Shown: piece after piece, positions 35,240-45,227 of the stretch
Numbering within the stretch: the stretch's first letter is position 1
Layout of the letters: each line of letters starts with the position of its first letter
Assembly (NCBI RefSeq): GCF_032854445.1
Contig: NC_088297.1
Span: forward strand, 1,340,639-1,404,638
Length of the DNA: 64,000 nucleotides
Direction: 5' to 3'
Source: Liolophura sinensis
Lineage: Eukaryota; Mollusca; Polyplacophora; Chitonida; Chitonidae
Position numbers and translations under genes: made by a program
Notes under the pieces: model-generated
Database searches by the model: none
Seen by the model: the letters and a program-made list of their open reading frames with translations, nothing else
Told to the model about the DNA's origin: nothing

Positions 35240-35916
35240 CTAACACAGAAGACTTTAGGACTAGTTCTTAGGAAAAAATGAGTCTTAGCCACAGCGGATG
35301 TTGGCGCTGACTTTATATTTTATCAACTTGAGGTACTTATTAGAATTGTTTACGGCATGCACCTGCGAGGAAAATGCATACTCTTTTCAAATGGATTTGA
35401 TTGTTATTTACATTTTCTTCTCATTTAAAAGAATCTGTATTCTGTTTCCGTTTTGTAAAACTGGATATGCGCTTTACTCACAGTACTCACGTGTTCAAGA
35501 TGGATGCTTCCATCAAACTTCCTTATTGTTGGCAACAGATCCATACATCGTTTGGTCTGTACGTCTATATAAAGCAATAAATATGAAAGATGTTTTATAG
35601 ACACACGCACAGGCCTTACTATAAGGAAAAAAAATAAGTTGACATGCATGCATTCCTCGCGCAGTCTAACGCTTACTGAGGACCAATTGTATTGATGTAA
35701 TATGATGAGCATATCTGTAAGTTAGTTACTTGCCAGAGGTAAGTGGTTTATACGAGCGCACCCTTGTTTTCTCCGCCTAAAACTGACCGTCATCGTATAA
35801 ATAAGTAAAAACTTTATGAGTTTTAAATACCCTCTAGGTAATCGACCAGAGTAAAATATTACATCCTCTTTTCTACCAACAATTTATATAAATGCTTATA
35901 TTTTTGGTTCTTATAA

Positions 35917-36640
35917 AGGCAGAAGCTTGTTCATATGTTATTATTTCCTGTCGGTGTAAAATCGGAAGCTTGTTGTTCATATATTATTATCTCCAGTCGG
36001 TGTAAAGCCAAAAGCATGTTATTCATATATTTTTTTTTTCCAGTCGGTGTAAAAGCAGAAGGTTGTTGTTTATATGTTATTATTTTCAGTTGATGTAAAA
36101 GTAGAAGCCTGCCGTTCATATATTGATTTTTCCAGTCGATGTAAAAGCAGAAGCTTGCCGTTCATATGTTATTATTTCCAATCGGTGTAAACCAGCAGCT
36201 TGCTGTTCATATGGCATTTTTACAGTCCGCCTAAAAGCAGAAACTTGTTGTTCACATGTTATTATTTACAGTCTGCATAAAACCAGAAGCTTGTTGTCAA
36301 TATGTTATTAATTCCAATCCGTGTAAAGCCAAAAGCTTGTTGTTCATATGTTATTATTTCCAGTCGAGGTAAAAGCAGAAGCTGGCAGTTCATATCATAT
36401 TATTTCCAGGAATTGTAAAAGCAGAAGCTTGCCGTTCATATGTTTTTATTGCTAGTCGATGTAAAAGCAGAAGCTTGTTGTTCATATGGTATTATTTCCA
36501 GTCGATTTAAAGGCAGAAGGTTGCTGTTCATATGATATTGGTTATGGTCGATGTAAAACCGGAAGCTTGTTGTTCATGTGTTATTATTTCCAGTCGATGT
36601 AAAACCAGAAGATTGTTGTTTATATGTTATTACTTTATCA
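35917..36640. repeat. 46-bp minisatellite, about 15 units
   Basis: Units GCAGAAGCTTGTTGTTCATA, TGTTATTATTTCCAGTCGAT, GTAAAA. Substitutions are common and some units are a base shorter or longer. If the candidate gene is real, this array lies in its intron between the membrane exon and the next exon. Confidence 0.93.
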
Positions 36641-37047
36641 ATGCTGTTTATAAACATACCACAGTCAGGGTGGAGAAAAAATCTCACACAATCGAGTGAA
36701 TCACAGAGCCACAGGGAGAAAAACGGAGAGTTTTTCACAAAACAGAAGTTGATATCGAACTTGATACCTCAGTGTTGATAGAAAGGCAACACCTCGATCT
36801 TCAGGACATCCGCAAGTTAAGCAGCTTCTAGGCTTGTAGCAATACTTAATACATACGGAACAATTTCCAGGACTGAACGACGCATACGCGTACGTTTCGT
36901 GTAGTTGAATTTCAGGAATTCAAATTTCTGCTACTTTAACCCACCTTTATTGTTTATAAATTCACACCATTTAACTCACAACGCCATTGTTGTGGTTTCG
37001 AGGAAACCTTCCTGTTTCCTAACTTCCAGCCGTGTCGATGTCCTGTA
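36641..37047. other. No gene recognised
   Basis: A short plus-strand frame rich in Ser/Gln/Lys at 36578-36778 partly overlaps the minisatellite and is unsupported. Confidence 0.4.
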
Positions 37048-37333
37048 TTTATTTGATTTATTTATTTTATTTGATTGGTGTTATACGCCGTACTTAAGAA
37101 TATTTCACTTATACGACGGCGGCCAGCATTATGTCCTGGTTGTGTCCGGTGGAAACCGGACACAGCCAGGGGGAAACTCATAACCATCCGCAGGTTGCCG
37201 GCAGACCTTCCCACGTACGGCCGGAGAGGAAGCCAGCATGAGCTGGACTTGAACTCACAGCGACCGCATTGGTGAGAGACTCCTGGGTCATTACGCTGTG
37301 CTAGTGCGCTAACCAGCTGAGCCACGGAGGCTC
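37048..37333 (-). mobile_element. Full-length SINE-1 with 12-bp target duplication
   Basis: Complete minus-strand copy. The head reads (minus) AGCCTCCGTGGCTCAGCTGG (box A), then TTAGCGCACTAGCACAGCG, with box B GAGTTCAAGTCC. It is flanked by CGATGTCCTGTA (37036-37047) and CGATTTCCTGTA (37334-37345), one mismatch. A plausible reference sequence for the family. Confidence 0.93.
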
Positions 37334-37724
37334 CGATTTCCTGTAAGACCATGACAAACATTGCAAGAAACTTAAGACTTAGCCTGTTTCATGTTAGACA
37401 TTTATCAATCTTGCTAAATAACCAGTAAATTGACCTTGGTGATGTTATGTACATTAAAACAGAAACAGTACATGGTATTTAATGTAACTAGTAAAAGGGA
37501 ACATTGTCGAAAAAGAAACAAATTGTCTGAGTGATGGGCCAAAGTCAAAGACAGATACAACGCCGTCTGGATTGAAGGGTAGATAACTAAAGAATTTAGC
37601 CATAAAGGTATTTATAACAGAGTTTACCTTCATTAAACATCATCTAGATGGCAGTGTGTCTATATATGTCCTTGCTCTAGTGTTGTTTCTCATTCATTGA
37701 AAAGTAGGGCTGAAAAGAACTTAC

Positions 37725-37853
37725 TAGTTTTCTTCTGCCTTCTCAAACACATGCTATACAAAAGCAGCAACACTGTGACGATGAAAACAGCCTCGATATT
37801 ACCCGCGCATAAACTTATACAAATAGTAATATTACTTTTACTGTTTTTCACGG
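37725..37853 (-). CDS. Candidate transmembrane exon of the same minus-strand gene
   Basis: Open exon of 42 full codons between a pyrimidine-rich acceptor (gactttctctttttaaaatag) and a consensus donor (GTAAGTTC). It encodes VKNSKSNITICISL, then a hydrophobic stretch AVFIVTVLLLLYSMC followed at once by LRRQKKT. It contains an N-I-T sequon. It ends one base into a codon and the exon at 35191-35239 begins with two, giving R at the junction. The basic run with that R (RRQKKTR) could be a stop-transfer signal of a type I protein or, if the protein is a type II TNF-like ligand, a furin-type cleavage site. The intervening intron would be about 2.5 kb and holds a minisatellite and a SINE. Joining is inferred from phase only. 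Confidence 0.38.
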
Positions 37854-38027
37854 CTATTTTAAAAAGAGAAAGTCATTAATCCTCACATTTCTGTCACTTT
37901 AAAATAGTTGCAGATGTGTGGCCACACGGAAGCAAGAGGTAACCGTGTCTTCAGATTTTAGCTGACCTGTATATAGTGGATGATTGGTTACATTCTTGTG
38001 CTTCTAGATTGACCCATTCCCACAAAC

Positions 38028-38199
38028 CTTGTTTCCACGACGGTGGTTCCGGATCGGGGAGACCAATCACGGTCTTCATCCATTTTACTGCAAGATCAAG
38101 ACCGCTTCTCTCGTTACATGAATACGAGTGAAGAATACCAGGATAGTGGAGAGTGTACTGTTGGATTAGAACTGTGCATCCAGTTGTCGAAAGTCTGGA
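38028..38199 (-). CDS. Possible further upstream exon
   Basis: 57 open codons on the minus strand between an acceptor ending ctattttag and a donor GTTTGTG, ending one base into a codon so that it joins the membrane exon (CAA G + CC). The peptide includes SYSCNERSGLDLAVKWMK and GLPDPEPPSWKQ. Two conflicts: the plus strand of the same stretch has a protein-like frame ending VT-stop near 38120 after a possible acceptor (gtgcttctag), and the overlapping minus frame at 38166-38261 starts with a signal-peptide-like run. Only one of these can be right. Confidence 0.2.
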
Positions 38200-38261
38200 C
38201 TAAAATAGCACTTCGCGCTCAAAAGTAGACATAAAACAACTAAAAGCGGTACAATCCCCAT
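38166..38261 (-). CDS. Short frame with signal-peptide-like start
   Basis: 31 codons: M-G-I-V-P then LLVVLCLLLSAKC, then YFSPDFRQLDAQF and a stop. The hydrophobic core and small residues look like a secretion signal. No good donor lies before the stop, so either it is a very short peptide, a first exon broken by an indel, or chance. Confidence 0.15.
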   Translation of the reverse strand: MGIVPLLVVLCLLLSAKCYFSPDFRQLDAQF

Positions 38262-38300
38262 CTCCCACTGATGGCAAGCTACACCGACATCGTTTCTATG

Positions 38301-38362
38301 TTCTAGATCTTTGTGACGTCACAAAGCCTATGACGTCTCGACGTTTGTGACGTCATCTAGAA
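38301..38362. promoter_or_regulatory. Palindromic CRE-rich element
   Basis: Outer inverted repeats TTCTAGAT (38301-38308) and ATCTAGAA (38355-38362) enclose three GACGTC cores. CTTTGTGACGTCACAAAG (38309-38326) is an 18-bp perfect palindrome. TGACGTCA is the CREB/ATF site; use as an enhancer here is inference. It may instead be a tiny foldback element. Confidence 0.45.
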
Positions 38363-38756
38363 GCCCCACACCATGGTGAAAAAAATAGGCCACTTCCAAT
38401 CTTCATCTGACATCACAACGTCACAAGTAATAGTTTTCGAGCAACGTCACTGCGACAACCGAGTGATATGCATTAGCAATAAACATTGCCTATCAACTAG
38501 ATCTGAGATCTGTTTCATTCTTCCCATCTTAGCTTTTACAAATACAGATCTGTACTTTACTATTTTCTAAACTGGAACTGGTTGTTCTATATATTAAAGT
38601 TGTACGCCGCAAAAACATGTTTCTTGTAATCTATTAGTAATTCCTATTTCATATCACCTAGTTATTCCTGAATAATAAAGACCACAAAGGTCACATTGGG
38701 GAACTTATAAAACTCCTTTTCACATCCTAGAAAATGCTTCACAGCTATGAATTCTT

Positions 38757-39090
38757 TGAGTGAGTGAAAGTTGAGGGTTTAACGTCGTACTTACATATAA
38801 CAACGAAGGAGTCCATAGAAGGCATGTAATGTGCCTCCTCGTTGCAGGACGGATTTTCAACGCTTTTATCTAGTGCCGCTTCACTGAGAGGACTTATAGA
38901 AGGCAAGTAAGCTGCCCCGCCTGAGCCATTATACTGATCCGGGTCAACCAATCGTTGTCCTATCCCCTTATTGCTGAACACCTTGGGAGGGAGCTAGAGT
39001 TTTATCTTTTAAGGTCCAAGGTGTAACAAGACCCAGTATTGACCGTGGATCTACCGCACTAGAAGTGTGCGCTCTACCTTTTTGGTTTGA
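38757..39090 (-). mobile_element. SINE-2, near full length
   Basis: Minus-strand copy of the second tRNA-derived family. It has GAGTGAGTGAAAGTTGAGGG, TTTAACGTCGTAC, ATGTGCCTCCTCGTTGCAGG, CTTCACTGAGAGGAC, and a head with box B-like GACCCAGTATTGACC on the plus strand. Flanks not resolved. Confidence 0.75.
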
Positions 39091-39429
39091 ATACTTGTAT
39101 ACATTATTCATGTAGACGAATTCTATGACGTCTTTTGTTTTGTAACATACATGTATATACACTATTGGTGTATGAGTGTCCATAAAAAACATACATAAAG
39201 CATTTCAAGTACACAAGCACTGCAACGTCACAAAGTACGATTTGTTCTACTGCGATTTGGATCTTTTGTGTATTTTGTCCTCGACCCTTCCATTACCACT
39301 AATGTACCTGCTACACTGGCAGTATGTTCTTCGCTAACTTCGCTAACCGCCTCCAGCCAAACTGTGCACTATGAACTGATTGAAATCAACGAGACATACA
39401 CGATCTTAATGGCTAAAAACAGTCTTAAC

Positions 39430-39685
39430 TTTAATTTGTGTGTTAATTATGTACAGAAAAATGTGATATTCGGTGTATCTGCTAAGCAAACGGCATTTAC
39501 ATTTCTCGGATTCCCAACAGAGTTGTTTCCCCTGAACAGGGCTTCGGTAAACTGAAGGTCCGGCTTGGGGAGTGATCTTGTAAGACATGTTTAAGAAGGT
39601 GGGAAAATACATTGAGTTAAAATCAGGACGATCTTTCGTGTTTTTACTTCACGGGATCGAATACTGCTTACAGTAAATGATGATC
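39430..39685. repeat. LTR-like direct repeat, left
   Basis: Shares a long stretch with 41390-41610: GAGTTGTTTCCCCTGAAC, CGGCTTGGGGAGTGATCTTG, TAAGACATG, GACGATCTT(T/C)CGTGTTTT. The two bracket the Gypsy integrase remnant, so they are probably its LTRs or what is left of them. TG/CA ends are not clear. Confidence 0.6.
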
Positions 39686-39752
39686 CAAGAACTTACAATG
39701 TCCGCCATCTTTATAATGGGGACTCAGTGGTGAAACTTTTGAGAATTATTTA

Positions 39753-39886
39753 TTTATTTGATTGGTGTTTTACGCCATACTCAAGAATATTTCACTTATA
39801 AGACGGCGGCCAGCATTATGGTGGGTGAAAACCGGGCACAGCCCTGGGGGAACCCACAACCATCCGCTAACCGACTGGGCCACTGA
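39753..39886 (-). mobile_element. SINE-1 with internal deletion and 15-bp perfect target duplication
   Basis: Tail and core are nearly consensus (TTTTACGCCATACTCAAGAA, GACGGCGGCCAGCATTATGG), then ACCATCCG joins directly to CTAACCGACTGGGCCAC, skipping the internal block and box B. TTTGAGAATTATTTA flanks both sides (39738-39752 and 39887-39901). Confidence 0.92.
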
Positions 39887-40049
39887 TTTGAGAATTATTT
39901 ACTTGCCATCAAAATGTGTGCCAGGTAAATGTGCGACTGTGTTTCTAATGAGAAATTTAAAAATAACATTGCATTGTCATGTGTGTGCGAATTCAGACAG
40001 AAATCGTAGCGGCTGTACGTCAATAACATAGACGAGGATATTCGTCCGT

Positions 40050-40965
40050 ACTATGATATCCGAGAGGAGTTAGCCGTGATAGATGGTGTATTAATAAGAG
40101 GTTCTGACTGGTTATACCTATCTCTCTGAGGGCCGATTTGATACAGTTAACTCACGAACCTCATCAGGGAATAGCCAGAACAAGGCAGAAGATGGTTGGA
40201 CTCTATTGGTGGCCTGTTGTGGATAGAGCAGTAGAGTTAGCTATTAAGTTGTGTGTTGTGTGTAAAATAAATTAAAAAAACTGCTAGAACTACTTTTGCT
40301 TCAATGAAGCCTGCTCCGCTGACTAAGAGGCTATGGTGTAAAGGTGCGTTAGATATAGATGGAGCAATCACTTGTACTACACCTAATTGTAAATTCGCAA
40401 TTTTTCTCCATGATTGTCACAGCAAATGGCCAGAGGCCAGTTCTATGACATATGCAACAGCTTAAAAAAGTTAATCAGATTTTTTCAGTTCGTGTTTAGC
40501 AGGGAAGTTTTAGCGGATGAAATTGTGAGTGGTCATGGATCGCATTTTCAAATCCACCTAGTTTACAAATTTCTGCTCAGAACGTGGTATACACCTTACA
40601 CACTCCACAGTTTACTACACTCCAGCCAACGGGGCTGTTCAAAGTTTTAATGCAAATTTGGGTCGCACATTTCAAAATACCTTTATTACTGGTAAATAAT
40701 GGAAATTATCTATTCAGAATTGTTTGACTGTGTATAAGGCTACTCCACATGCCACAACTGGTTCATCTCCTTTAGATCAGTTGCATGGAAGCAGAATGAG
40801 CACCAGGCTAGATTTAGTGGGTAAACATGTAGATCTGTTAGAGCCAAAGTCTCTTTCAGTGCGAGCGAGAATGCGTGTTGAGCAAGTCAAATCCAAAAGG
40901 TATGCAGACCGGAACGCGACTGTAATTCACCTACAGTTAAAATTGGTGACTGAGTTCGTGTTATG
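40050..40965 (+). pseudogene. Ty3/Gypsy integrase remnant
   Basis: Broken plus-strand frames in the order of a Gypsy pol C-terminus. The zinc-binding domain (THEPHQGIARTRQK...CVVC, His-His-Cys-Cys) lies at about 40150-40265. The catalytic core start (KGALDIDGA) is near 40345. The region of the second catalytic Asp (IVSGHGSHF, where active enzymes have S/T-D-x-G) is near 40525. The core C-terminal part (YKATPHATTGSSPLDQLHG) lies at about 40733-40790. There are in-frame stops after CVVC and within the core, several shifts, and a Gly in place of the second catalytic Asp. Gag, protease and reverse transcriptase are absent, and LTR-like repeats flank it at 39.4 and 41.4 kb. It is a dead, internally deleted retrotransposon. 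Confidence 0.85.
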
Positions 40966-41389
40966 AAAATCTGGAATTCTCAAGAAATGTGAAAGTAAAT
41001 TGATTGAGTTAGTAGAAGTCAGAAAAGTTCTGAGTTGACACAACTCTCTTCACTTCTGATAGGCGTCCATGAAATGTGAGTAAAACGTCACTCTGCACTG
41101 TGCCAGGAAATCGTTCAGACAACGATAGGTCTTTCAGATTTTTGTTTCGGCTAAGCTGGTGTCTGGACTGAGCAAAATGTACTTGTAAATGACAACAACG
41201 TAACGAAAAATGTACGTGTAAATAACAACACTGTACCGCTACGCAGGGGTAACAGAAAGAGAATGCAGCCCAGGCGGTCTAATGGTTTCGTTACTCATTA
41301 ACGCTGCATTTTGGAATTTGAGTAGTTGAGTTTGTCTATGAGATTGTTACTGTAAGGTAAATTGCAGGTAAGTATTACTTTTTATTGTG

Positions 41390-41610
41390 GAAGTGAAATG
41401 TGGTGTCAGCTGTTTCTGTTTAGTTACATACATTTGTCGGATTCCGAATAGAGTTGTTTCCCCTGAACGGAACTTGAGAAACTGAAGGCCCGGCTTGGGG
41501 AGTGATCTTGTAAGACATGATTGAGAAGGTAGGGGAAAACAGTGAGTTGCAATCGGGACGATCTTCCGTGTTTTCACTCCATCGGACCGAATATTGCTTA
41601 CCACAGAAGG
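41390..41610. repeat. LTR-like direct repeat, right
   Basis: Partner of 39430-39685, about 80 percent alike by eye. A minus-strand open frame across it (41347-41682) is not conserved in the left partner. Confidence 0.6.
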
Positions 41611-42691
41611 AAATACAATTAACTCTCGTGAAAACAAGATCGGGATGATCTTAATTTTGGTAAGAGTAGCCGAGTCCATCATAGCAAGTTCAAATACTGG
41701 ATGTCTTTATTCTTCTCTCTTTAATGAGTTAATATGAATTCAGAATTACTATAAGATCACGGGACATAACTTGTTGTGGCGTACAACGTTGGAACTATGA
41801 GGACAACGCAGGCGACAGGGCCGAGGTCCAATGTAACCCTTCAGATCGGTTCAATCTCTCAACAGGACAGTATTCGTGTTAAGACAAGACTGCCAACAGA
41901 GTATCTTTAGTTTTTACTTAAAAACAAAAAAAAACATATTTTTTTTGATGAAATGAACTTGACTTTAACTGGACTGTTTATCTTGAAGCAAAATACTAAG
42001 GTATGCAAATATTTATTACACGCACAATTTCACATCTGCGTGCATATATATTATTCACATAATGGGGGAGCGCAAGCCGAGGTCTAATTGTTAAAGGTAC
42101 TTGTCTACCGATCGCTTCGGCAGACGAGGGACGAATTCAAACCAATTGTTGAACAGCGAATTTGAAGAAGACCGACTCTTGCTGTTCGTGTGTCCTTGGT
42201 AACAACAAGAGATGATCGAACTTTGTTTGGTCGAGTACCTTAGCTGATGACCAATTGTCTTCCGCCAGTGTTTTGATGTAAACACGCAATACTGCACGCT
42301 GTAGGTGTATATCAACAAATACTTTTTGGTGTATGGCCGAAATGGTGTACGAAATGGTGTATATGGTAGCTCTACTTTTGTGGGCAAATATCATAAAGAC
42401 GTGTTGGCCTTCACTACATTTCTCGCAAAGTTCAGTCGAATGTGTATGAACTGAGCTCCTGCAACTATAACACAAGCCCTTGAGAAATCAGAAATACTTT
42501 ACTTTTTCCAGACCCGTTTATGAACGGACTTTATACCTATCAGCCTCTGAAGCAGCATCTGCCGTTAGCATACACAAGATATCAAAGAATAAATAACACG
42601 GCATACTTATGGCTTTGACTGACGTGAGAACAGATGAGAACGGTTATACGTATATAGGAATTATTTTTATCTGGCATGTAATGCTAGATGC
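41611..42691. other. No firm gene; tRNA-like segment near 42064-42140
   Basis: 42064-42140 has AAGCCGAGGTCTAATTGTTA and ACGAATTCAAACC at box A/box B spacing and may be another SINE head. A minus-strand frame at 42137-42475 starts with paired cysteines (CYSC, CEKC, one His between) that resemble a zinc knuckle, but no splice sites or family could be assigned. Confidence 0.35.
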
Positions 42692-42897
42692 CACAAGATT
42701 TTCCCAAGTGCGGCCGGAGAGAAATCCAGCAGGAACTCCCAGCGAGTTCATGTTGGTGGAAGATTTCTGAGTCATTGCGCCGCGCAGACAAGCTACACGC
42801 AAGCCCTCACCCACGGATGCCTGAGGTCATGTTGGTGGGAGACTTCTGAATCATTGCGCCGCGCTGGCAAGCTGCATGTAAGCCCTCAACCACGGAT
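42692..42897 (-). mobile_element. SINE-1 head, duplicated in tandem
   Basis: AAGTGCGGCCGGAGAG then two direct copies (about 78 bp period) of GTTCATGTTGGTGG(G)A, GA(T/C)TTCTGA(G/A)TCATTGCGC and AAGCCCTCA(C/A)CCACGGAT, which is the tRNA-side end of the family. Confidence 0.75.
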
Positions 42898-43004
42898 TTA
42901 ATTTTCCACTAATCAGTGCCGTGCGAGACAGATGTCCCGAAAGCTATTGCAAGTGGAATTAGGTGGTGTTTGACATGAGGTTTTGGCAATATAACTCAGT
43001 TATT

Positions 43005-43272
43005 TCAAATTATACGGCGGCGGCCAGCATTATGTTTGAAGAAATTGTGTAGAGCCAGGGAGAAATCTGCTACCATCCGCAGGTTGCAGCAATACCTTCC
43101 CACGTACGGCCGGAGAGCAAACTGGGCCTGAACTCACAGCGACGGCGTTGGCTCCATCTCCGATCGTAAGCGGGAATGTCGCCAGCAACTTGGGAATGAC
43201 AGTAAGTTTCACCCCAGCATAATGCTGGCTCCTGTCGTATACGTGAAGTATTCTTTAGTTCTGCGCAATAAG
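43005..43272. mobile_element. Two SINE-1 copies head to head
   Basis: 43005-43151 is a minus-strand copy (ACGGCGGCGGCCAGCATTAT to TGAACTCACAGCGACGGCG) and 43152-43272 a plus-strand copy (CGATCGTAAGCGGGAATGTC to GCATAATGCTGGCTCCTGTC and the 3' core). Heads meet in the middle and tails point outward. Confidence 0.8.
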
Positions 43273-43711
43273 TTGAAAGTTTAGCAGATATTCTTTAACT
43301 CCGGAACTTGAAAAAAGAAACCTTAACAAAAACTAACAGGGTTTACTAAAGGCATGTATATCTAAACATTGTATCCATCATAGCCCTTAAAATATTTTGT
43401 TATATGTACTAAATCTGTCTCAGATGTCAGTCAACGGCAAGTTTAGAGAGTATGGGGCTTGTACTATTATGGATTACTCCGTGCCGCGTTACATGTGAGC
43501 GTTAACATATAAGTAAATGAAAACTTACTTGTGGTCTGCATTTTGTTGTAGCTATCGTATCGGCCACAAGCTGAGCGACCAATCGTGGAGTCGTGACAGC
43601 AGTCGATGAATACATCCATTAAATCCTCTTTCACCTAAATTCCAGATGTTCTGGCCTCTCGACATTCAGGTATACCGTCCGGGCGCCCTGTGATACTAGT
43701 ATATCTCTTTG

Positions 43712-43870
43712 TTCCCTCCCTGGAGAAATTCCCTATATACACAGTCTTCTCTGGGCATATTCCTTCGTATATATACATGGTTTTTCCTGAGTATATTCCT
43801 TCCCAGACATACACATTCCTCCTTGGGCATGTTCCTTCCAATATATGGTGAGCATATACATCTATATACA
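43712..43870. repeat. 36-bp tandem repeat, about 4 units
   Basis: Units like TCTGGGCATATTCCTTCGTA TATATACATGGTTTTTCC. The period keeps a 101-codon minus-strand frame open (43635-43940), which I therefore do not call a gene. Confidence 0.7.
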
Positions 43871-44282
43871 CCTCACACGTGGAAAAGCTCGTTAGTAACT
43901 TGCCAAAGATCAACGGTTTTCTATAAGACTCAGAACGCAATGGTATAAGTGAAACATTTTTAGTTCGGTGGATTTAACGAAATATAAGATACCAAACGTA
44001 GTGAGGCGAGGCCGAGCCGAGCGAAGAGAGTCCAGTGGGTAACGGCTTGTTTCTGTTTTTGTTTCTTTGTTTGTGCAACATACATTACGGATTTTGAAAC
44101 CACACAAGTTTAAGACATCAGACCATCCAGTTTTATCCATATAGGAGACGGTAACTTAACATGGGTGTTACCGGTATGAGTTCACAGCCAGCAGCAAATT
44201 CTTATTTCAAAACAAAGGATCTGTGTTTTCACTAGGTTTATATTACACATATCATACATTTATTAGAAATCTAACATCTTCT

Positions 44283-44440
44283 CTTGTCGAAAAGTCTTTC
44301 GGCAACATGTGGGTGATTGTGAGTTTCCCCTGGGCTCTGCCTGATTTCCTTCCGTCACAATGCTGGCCGCTCTCGTACAGAGAGAAATATTCTTGAGTAC
44401 AGCGTAAAGTATCAGTCAAATAAACAAATTAATAATTGAC
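44283..44440 (+). mobile_element. SINE-1, 3' half
   Basis: GTGAGTTTCCCCTGGGCTCT, ACAATGCTGGCCGCTCTCGT, AAATATTCTTGAGTACAGCG, A-rich tail. Confidence 0.88.
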
Positions 44441-44451
44441 TTCTCAAATTA

Positions 44452-44561
44452 TTATTTTTCCCCTGCCGGCCCAATTTTAAGTATCCATGCTGTAGGAAGC
44501 CGGTAGAACATCCCATTGTAAGCGAAAGACACTTCCTTGATAATGGCCCGATAGACACCGT
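44452..44561 (-). CDS. Isolated candidate terminal exon
   Basis: 35 open codons after an acceptor (atgttctttag): GVYRAIIKEVSFAYNGMFYR, then LPTAWILKIGPAGEK and TAA. The stretch R-A-I-I-K-E-V-S-F parallels R-V-L-I-R-E-V-A-Y of the candidate gene's last exon at 34.7 kb, but the entry phase differs (two bases here, one there). Family unknown; upstream exons not found. It could be a last exon of a related gene or chance. Confidence 0.25.
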
Positions 44562-45157
44562 CTAAAGAACATGCAAATTAAAGAATGGAGAAATGAACCA
44601 CATGCAACAACACAAATATATACTGGACAAATTCTTTGTTTACTATTTCAGCTAAGTCTAGATAATCTTTTAGTTATTAATTTACAGGCCTATGTTCGGT
44701 CTTAGCCTCTGCTTATTTCATATACCACATGTACCACTGAGGTGGAGGGTTTAAATCCAACACTCTCCGATATAACTGATCAGTGTACTGCTCAATTTTA
44801 ATTGATTCATAACTACAAAATTATGCGAGACATTCAAATAATGTAAACTTCTTTATTCTGGTCGAGCCTGTTAATAATCATTTCAGCATACACTGGCATG
44901 CTGGTGTCATGGCGATTCTGTATTCCATCGATTTTAATTTCGTCAAGTTTTAATTTTGGTAATACACAATTGCATTGTTTTGTTTTGTTGCTTTCACATG
45001 TATACACATTAAATCTGCCATTGGGTTATGATTTTCAAATCGTTCGTCTACAGGTCTGGCACAAAGACAGCAGACTTGAGGATGTTGTTCGGTGTTGCAG
45101 GACAAACTATCATATCAGTATTTGAAGGCATGGCATTCCTAAGTCAGCTGAGCAGAG

Positions 45158-45227
45158 TCAAAAAGCCCATCCGCGATGTTTGATCATGGCCTCCTGGAAG
45201 CTAGCAGCAAGCTCACGCAGCTTTCGT
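45158..45227 (-). CDS. Isolated candidate terminal exon
   Basis: 22 open codons after a strong acceptor (tttcttcttgattcag): RKLRELAASFQEAMIKHRGW, A, F, stop. It would be a charged helix. Nothing else supports it. Confidence 0.2.

Noticed and set aside
37062-37361. 99-codon minus-strand frame containing ALAQRNDPGVSHQCGRC
   Set aside because: Translation of a full-length SINE; the same peptide recurs at every SINE head.
42137-42475. 112-codon minus-strand frame with CYSC...CEKC
   Set aside because: Zinc-knuckle-like spacing is suggestive, but there is one match only, no family and no neighbouring exons; it overlaps a competing open frame.
43635-43940. 101-codon minus-strand frame with repeated Tyr-Glu-Gly-Ile
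   Set aside because: Follows the 36-bp tandem repeat and has no splice or domain support.
45030-45125. VWHKDSRLED after a splice-acceptor-like site, recalling AChBP exon 3 (SWHDSRLRWD)
   Set aside because: The similarity ends after eight residues and the downstream sequence does not match.
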